A DNA stretch of 64,000 nucleotides from Citrus sinensis (lineage: Eukaryota; Streptophyta; Magnoliopsida; Sapindales; Rutaceae), in the NCBI RefSeq assembly GCF_022201045.2, contig NC_068561.1, positions 12,611,001-12,675,000 of the forward strand, written 5' to 3'. Of the stretch, positions 58,801-64,000 are shown piece after piece; positions within the stretch are counted from its first letter, which is position 1; each line of letters starts with the position of its first letter. The notes under the pieces are model-generated. The model searched no databases. It saw nothing but the letters and a program-made list of their open reading frames with translations, and had not been told where the DNA came from. Both the position numbers and the translations under genes were made by a program.

Positions 58801-61232
58801 AAATCATATCTCCTGTGCAAAGTGCTTTTGTCCCAGATAGGTTAATAACTGATAATATAATTATTGGTTATGAATGCTTGCACAAAATTAGACATAACAA
58901 AGGGAGAAAGAATGGCTTAGTGGATTTGAAGTTGGATATTAGTAAAGCCTATGATAGGGTTGAGTAGTCATTCTTGGAGCATACCATGGAGAGATTAGGT
59001 TTCTCAAATAAATGGATAAACCTGATCATGAATTGCATCACCACTCCCACATTTTCTATCATCATAAATGGAGTTGCAAAGGAATTGATTATCAACCTCA
59101 AAGGAGTCTTAGGCAAGGGTGTCCCATGTCCCCCTATTTGTTCTTGTTGTGCACAGAGGTATTTCAAGCTTAATGTGGCAAGCAGAGAGAAAACATCTTA
59201 TTCATGGGCTAAGATTTGGTATAAACATCATAATTTCTCATCTTTTGTTCGCGGTTGACAGCCTGATTTTTGCAAGGGCCTCGGTAGAGGATTGTAAGCA
59301 GCTAAAGAAGGTTTTTGATTGTTATGCACTGGCATCTGGGCAAGTGTTCAATTATGAGAAATCATCCATGTTTTTTAGCGGCAAAATTCAAGCAAAGCGG
59401 ATAGCAGCAATAAAGATATTTTTCAGCTCAATGTAGTCTCAAGGTATGGAAACTACTTGGGATTACCTTCCATGGTGGGCAAAAAGAGAACCAGTTTCTT
59501 CAATGATGAGAAACTCAAAGTCCTAAGTAAAATTTCGAACCGCCAGCACAAGCTATTGTCCAGTGGAGGGAAGGAAATTCCCATTAAGACGGTAGCTCAA
59601 GCGATCCCTGCATAGGCCATGAGCGTATTTAGGATTCCCCTAGGATTATGCCATGACATTCAGAGAGCCATTGCAAGATTCTAGTGGGGATCCAGGGAAG
59701 ACAAGAAGGGAATTCACAGGGAGAAATGAGAGAAAATGAGCTATGCCAAGATTAGAGAGGGGATGGGATTCAGAGATATCTCAAGCTTTAATCAAGCTTT
59801 AGTTGCGAAGTAAGAATGGAGGCTAGATATTTCAAGAGAACAGATTTTCTAATGGCTAAAGCATGCTTAAATCCATCTTTCATTTGGAGGAGCTTTTTGT
59901 TGGGAAGACAAGTGTTGCAAAAGGGTATAAGGTGGAGGATAAGAAATGGAGAGAAAATTCAGATACAAGCCAGGAACTGGATACCTAGACTAACAACTTT
60001 TAGGCCAATCCGTATGCCTTCCCTGCATCTAGAAGCAAAAGTCTCAGAACTTATTCTGCCCAACCAGCTGTGGAATGAAAGCTTGATTGAGCAAAACTTT
60101 ACAAGGGTGGATGCCGAAATTATAAAGAGAATTCTGTTACCAAGAACCCCACAAGAAGATGAGGTAATTTGGCATTATGATAGAAAGGCTTGTACTCTGT
60201 GAAGAGTGGCTATCAATTGGCACTCAAAATCAAGTTCCCTGAGCCTCCAGCTAGATCCACATGTATTTCTCACTGCTGGCAATGTATATGGAGACTAAAC
60301 TTGCCAAGCAAAATAAAAAATTTTTGCGTGGAAAGCTGCTAGAAATCTGCTACCAACAGCAGACAATCTATGGAAAAGAAAAATACTGCTATTGTGCCAA
60401 ATTTGCAAAGGTGGGAGAGAAGATATTTTCCATGCCTTGATGGAATGTAGATTGGCGAGGAAAATATGGAAATGCACTAATCTAGAGGCTGGAGTGAAAA
60501 GAGTAATGAGAGAAGACATGTTGAGTGTCTTGCAGAGAATAAAGAGTTTTTGAACAATATTGAGATTGATTTTATAGTAGCCATTTGGTGGACTGTGTGG
60601 CATGCCAGGAACAAATTCATCTTCGAATTAAGGAAGCTGGACCCAGAGTTTTCAGTGGCAAAGGCTAAGGCAATTATGGATGTGTATCAGACATTGAAAC
60701 TTCAAAATCTAGAAGAACACAGAAGCACAGAGGATCCAGAAATGCAGAGAGGAAGCCACCCCCGAGAAACAAGTTGAAAGTCAATGTCGATGCGGCAATT
60801 AATGAAGAAAGGAAAGTTGCAGGTTTAGGAACGGTTATAAGAAACTCTCAAGGCCAAGTGGTAGCTGCAGCAGTGAAAAGAATAAAATTTGAAGGAGATA
60901 TATCGATAGCAGAGGCTAAAGTTGTCAAACGGGGAATGGATGTGGCAAGGGCCGTAAGCTGCACATATGTGATCATTGAAACAGACTGCAGAATGGTAGC
61001 TGAGTTAGCCAACAACAAGGTTAAAAACATATCAGAGATTTGGTGGATTATAGCAGAAATTCTCAACAGCAAGGGTGATTTTCAATCGATAACTTTCCAG
61101 CATGCGTTAAGGCATTGTAATATTAGTACTCACTCTCTAACAAAAAGAGCTTTACAAAGCTCAGAATTTGTCATTTGGAGGGAGAATTTCCCTACGGATG
61201 TTTTGTGTATGCTTGCTAATCCCCCTGCTTAA
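55870..61232 (+). pseudogene. LINE ORF2 (endonuclease, reverse transcriptase, RNase H)
   Basis: Endonuclease at 55870-56631: MKIIYWNVRGLENP, LIFLCETKL, CFGDFNKIL and SDHCPVL mark the catalytic Asn, Glu, Asp and His. Reverse transcriptase begins about 57009 (CPTKAPGPDGL), is split by an insertion at 57357-58644, and goes on with VTEYRPISLCNVIYR and DISKAYDRV. Its catalytic box reads FAVDSLIF where the family has FADDSLIF, so one Asp is lost. A RVT_3 RNase H lies at 60774-61232 (KVNVDAAIN, SIAEAKVV, IETDCRMV). In-frame stops are frequent (for example after WRRA at 56180 and after VVFF at 57287). Non-functional. Confidence 0.9.
57357..58644. mobile_element. 1.29-kb unclassified insertion in LINE reverse transcriptase
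   Basis: LINE coding stops at CAGCAAGGTACT and resumes at GTATTATAGCTCCC; dropping 57352-57356 plus the insert restores NQQGIIAPLNH. The flanks GTACT (57352-57356) and GTATT (58645-58649) look like a 5-bp duplication with one change. The insert begins TATTGTGTAAATTTTATTAA and ends ACACTCAACA. It holds no coding domain. It contains CGCAAGTGCACGAATC, a four-fold ACGCGGTTTGA-type repeat (58119-58208) and several CACGTCATCAGTCAAT-like repeats (58090-58370). Confidence 0.75.
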
Positions 61233-61252
61233 TGAAAGGTCTACTTTCTTTG

Positions 61253-61270
61253 AAAAAAAAAAAAAAAAAA
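61253..61270 (+). repeat. LINE poly(A) tail
   Basis: 18 A directly before the right target duplication. Confidence 0.9.
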
Positions 61271-61284
61271 CTAATGATTTCTCA

Positions 61285-61552
61285 CCCATCTTGTGAGGGT
61301 AAAGGAAAAGGAGTTGTCGATAATTAATTCCTTAGCAAATCTTTAAAAAAGTAGTGCAATTTTTCTAATGGATTATGAGGAAATTAAATTAAATAATAGA
61401 AGAAGATAGAACAAAAATCACGGTATCTTTTTACTTAAAAAAACTTACAGAGAAGCCAATCACCAACAGTCACATACACACCATTGGATAAAAAATAGAA
61501 AATTTAAAACTGTAATTAAAAAACAGTATGAACATTATAACAATTAATCAAA
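61285..61552. other. 3' flank of ABCG copy 3
   Basis: AT-rich, presumably 3' UTR and spacer. Confidence 0.4.
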
Positions 61553-63778
61553 TCACCTTCTCTTGTTTTTGCTTCCAACCAACAATGTGAAATAAAACAG
61601 AATCCTAAAGAAGAATCCCCAAGCAACAAGAATCCACAAGCAATTCCATTTGCTAATGTCTGTGATTCCCTGTTGCGTCAAAATATCAGAGGCTGTAGTC
61701 ACACAAGTGGAGCTTGTAATGTTGATCCCCAAAGCATTGCTCATGCTTTTCAACAACTTCAATTTCATAGACATGGGTAGTGACCCCAACGGCGTGTTAT
61801 CAAACATTTGAACTCCGCGGACAAAGCATTTGTTCGGATCATCAAATTCATTTTGCAGGACTCCTTCAAATGGGTATTTCACTAGAGAAATGTAATGAAA
61901 CCAAATCCAATATGCAGGGATTCTGTCCCGGGAAATGAAGAAGCCACTGAAGAGGAGGAAGTAGGCTAATATGGCGACAACGACAGTGAACCCGAGCATA
62001 ACATGAGAGACTATACCGGAAAGGAATGTAACGAATGAGCTTCCAGCCCAGAACGAGGCCAAGATTATGAAGAAGAAGAAGATGAATCCTGAGAAGCCGC
62101 CTGCGAGGCCAACGGCAAAGAAAGTTACGGCAGCAAAGGTCAAAGACAGGACTACCAGAGCTGGAATGGAGATGATGGAATGAGCAAGAACGTATGATGA
62201 GCGGCGATATGCATTGTAAGCAGTTTCTCGCATGAAAATATAACGTTCTTGAAGGAAAACTGGGATTGCTTCAGCACAAGTGTAGAATGTTGTGACCATG
62301 GCGAAAGCAAGAAAGGCTATGCGTTCTTGGACACCTTTGGGTGAATTGTCAAGTTTCCAATAGATAGTAGCCAGGATTATCCCGGTAACAAGGACGGCGC
62401 CAAATCGAATTCCGAATAGCTCAGGCATTCTTCTTGAGTTTGTCATGGATCTCTTCGCAATAACTATCATTTCAAACCACATTGGATTGGCAAACGTTGG
62501 AACTGAAGATGTCAAGTCTGGGCCGGGGTCAGTTGTGGCGCCGGAGACTAGCTTACCTCTTGAAACGCTTTGCCTTATCGCATCCGTAAGCGAAATACTT
62601 GATTTGGATTCGTGATTATTATTCTTCGGACTCTTTGTTCTCTGCCATGACTTGTTGAACTCGACCAAGTTTTTAGTTCCTTCAGGAGTTTCTTCAAGTT
62701 CACGTATCAAATCAAGAGCGAATTCTGTTCGGTTCTCGTTCTCAGGAATCGGATGACCAAATTGGGAAAAGAAGTCCGGAAGATTTGCTGGCGACCCGCC
62801 GAAGACTGTATTTCCATGTGAAAGTAATATCAAACGGTCAAGTAAGTTCAAAATTCTGTAACTTGGTTGGTGAACAGACATGATAACAATGCTTCCACTT
62901 TGTGCAATTCGCTGCAGGACTTTAACAACCATAAAAGCACTTGTTGAATCAAGACCAGAAGTTGGTTCATCAAGAAACAACAGAATTGGGTCGTGAATTA
63001 TGTCAATTCCAATAGAAACTCTCCTGCGTTCACCTCCAGAGACTCCTCTGCGTCCCTCATCACCAATCACAGTCTTAGCAGCGTTTCGAAGGCCCAGCTG
63101 ATCGATCAAGGCTTGAACTCTGGCCTTCTTCTTTCGCTTTGAAAGCGAACGAGGAAGCCTAAACTCCGCAGAAAACATGAGTGTTTCTTCTACTGTTAGC
63201 ATTGGGAACAAAAGATCATCTTGCATTACATAAGCAGAAATCACCTTCAAAAGACTCGACTCCAAAACTTCACCATTCAAAGTCACACTCCCTTTCAAGC
63301 TCTCCTTTGAAATCCTGTTCGCTAAAGCATCGATCAATGTTGATTTCCCCGACCCACTGGCCCCAAGAACGGCCATGATTTCACCTTCTCTGGCTTCGCC
63401 GGATATGTCATTCAACAAAACCTTATCCGGAGAATCAGACAAGCCCTTTCCGCAAAAGGGAAGCTCAAACTTTTGACTTGCTTTGACACTGTATGTTAAG
63501 TTTTTAAATGAAAGAACAAAAGGGTACGAAGTTGGGACAGAGCTACAAGCATGGCTTAGCTCAATGACATGATGATGATGATCAATTGCAGTGTTGTCAC
63601 CGGAAGTATCTGCACCTTCCACACGCTTTAAAAGCTCAGCAAGCGAGGGAGAAACTGAGGGTCTACCTCTTTTTGGATACTTTTTGTGGTCTGCTGGCTC
63701 GTTTTGGTTAGGAAATGAGAGGCTGTCGCCGGCGGTAGGCTTCACCAGCGGCATGCCTGAGCCTCCAAAATGAGACAT
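61553..63778 (-). CDS. ABCG half-size transporter, array copy 3
   Basis: Single-exon, 741 residues from [14 protein letters not shown] to GSKNKRR. All ATPase motifs are canonical: Walker [10 protein letters not shown] (139-147), Q186, signature VSGGERRR (246-253), Walker [14 protein letters not shown] (267-279), H303. The membrane half has the family pattern ([42 protein letters not shown]). The N-terminal block [14 protein letters not shown] matches the LxxLLK-type segment of Arabidopsis ABCG1/2/6/16/20. Predicted role: plasma-membrane export of lipid precursors for suberin, cuticle or pollen wall as a dimer. Of the three copies it is the most family-typical. Start supported by a TATA box 54 bp upstream. 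Confidence 0.95.
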   Translation of the reverse strand: MSHFGGSGMPLVKPTAGDSLSFPNQNEPADHKKYPKRGRPSVSPSLAELLKRVEGADTSGDNTAIDHHHHVIELSHACSSVPTSYPFVLSFKNLTYSVKASQKFELPFCGKGLSDSPDKVLLNDISGEAREGEIMAVLGASGSGKSTLIDALANRISKESLKGSVTLNGEVLESSLLKVISAYVMQDDLLFPMLTVEETLMFSAEFRLPRSLSKRKKKARVQALIDQLGLRNAAKTVIGDEGRRGVSGGERRRVSIGIDIIHDPILLFLDEPTSGLDSTSAFMVVKVLQRIAQSGSIVIMSVHQPSYRILNLLDRLILLSHGNTVFGGSPANLPDFFSQFGHPIPENENRTEFALDLIRELEETPEGTKNLVEFNKSWQRTKSPKNNNHESKSSISLTDAIRQSVSRGKLVSGATTDPGPDLTSSVPTFANPMWFEMIVIAKRSMTNSRRMPELFGIRFGAVLVTGIILATIYWKLDNSPKGVQERIAFLAFAMVTTFYTCAEAIPVFLQERYIFMRETAYNAYRRSSYVLAHSIISIPALVVLSLTFAAVTFFAVGLAGGFSGFIFFFFIILASFWAGSSFVTFLSGIVSHVMLGFTVVVAILAYFLLFSGFFISRDRIPAYWIWFHYISLVKYPFEGVLQNEFDDPNKCFVRGVQMFDNTPLGSLPMSMKLKLLKSMSNALGINITSSTCVTTASDILTQQGITDISKWNCLWILVAWGFFFRILFYFTLLVGSKNKRR

Positions 63779-63831
63779 TTGAGTCTATTTCTGTTGGCGG
63801 TCTCTAGTTCCAAAACTCAGACTGCAAGTAA

Positions 63832-63838
63832 TTTATAG
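63832..63838 (-). promoter_or_regulatory. Probable TATA box of ABCG copy 3
   Basis: TATAAAT on the gene strand, 54 bp before the ATG at 63778. Confidence 0.5.
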
Positions 63839-64000
63839 AAGTAAGAAGAGATGGTTAGTATGTTTTGGTGATTCAAGTATCTACCTTTTGCTTACTGTAT
63901 ACTTCCATGTCGGTATTAGTGGGTGAGATTATGAGAATTGTCAAGGAATTTAAATAATTGGAACATATATATTATATAGTTTGTATTATAAGTGATGTGC

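Larger units (their letters stand above)
54054..61270 (+). mobile_element. Full-length L1-type LINE with nested insertion
   Basis: CTAATGATTTCTCA stands exactly on both sides (54040-54053 and 61271-61284), and an 18-A tail (61253-61270) precedes the right copy. So the insertion is complete at both ends: about 300 bp of leader, ORF1, ORF2 and tail. Without the 1,288-bp insertion at 57357-58644 it would be about 5.9 kb, usual for plant L1. The coding parts carry many stops, so it is inactive now. Confidence 0.92.

Overview
This window is plant nuclear DNA. Four split- or single-exon genes of typical plant families (CER1, an ATL-type RING-H2 protein, half-size ABCG transporters) lie in AT-rich sequence packed with Ty1-copia, LINE, SINE, Mutator-like, hAT-like, PIF/Tourist-like and CACTA-like elements. 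Codon use, intron sizes and protein sequences suggest a eudicot, possibly a woody one; I cannot fix the species from sequence alone.

Layout: 1-4.3 kb holds a promoter with degenerate tandem repeats and a complete nine-exon CER1-like alkane-synthesis gene (+). 4.96-10.25 kb is a complete but decayed Copia element (Copia-1, minus) with 5-bp target duplications. 10.7-15.0 kb is a second, 5'-truncated Copia (Copia-2, minus), followed by a 70-bp tandem repeat array and a CACTA-type end at 17.95 kb. 19.9-20.4 kb is a small RING-H2 gene (minus). 22.0-26.6 kb is a Mutator-like element with long inverted ends, a broken FAR1-type transposase, a LINE scrap and a Tourist-like MITE. Three intronless ABCG half-transporter genes of one subfamily, all on the minus strand, sit at 30.0-32.1, 39.3-41.5 and 61.6-63.8 kb, a dispersed tandem array. 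The gaps between them hold a nested MITE/hAT stack (34.7-38.6 kb), a third Copia (46.3-51.4 kb), further MITEs and a full-length, mutated LINE (54.05-61.27 kb, +) that itself carries a 1.29-kb insertion.

The host genes fit a surface-barrier theme: CER1 makes very-long-chain cuticular alkanes, and the ABCG1/2/6/16/20-like clade exports suberin or pollen-wall lipids in Arabidopsis. Neighbourhood alone does not prove joint function. The middle ABCG copy has an altered Walker A motif. All three Copia elements have lost the catalytic Asp codon of the protease, and the LINE has lost one reverse-transcriptase Asp, so none looks autonomous. I see no CRISPR array, bacterial operon, tRNA or rRNA gene, and no clearly new biological system. 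The most distinctive signals are insertion-history structures: twin MITEs with separate 9-bp duplications, a tandem unit split by two transposons, an integrase segment duplication and a palindrome-bearing 70-bp array.
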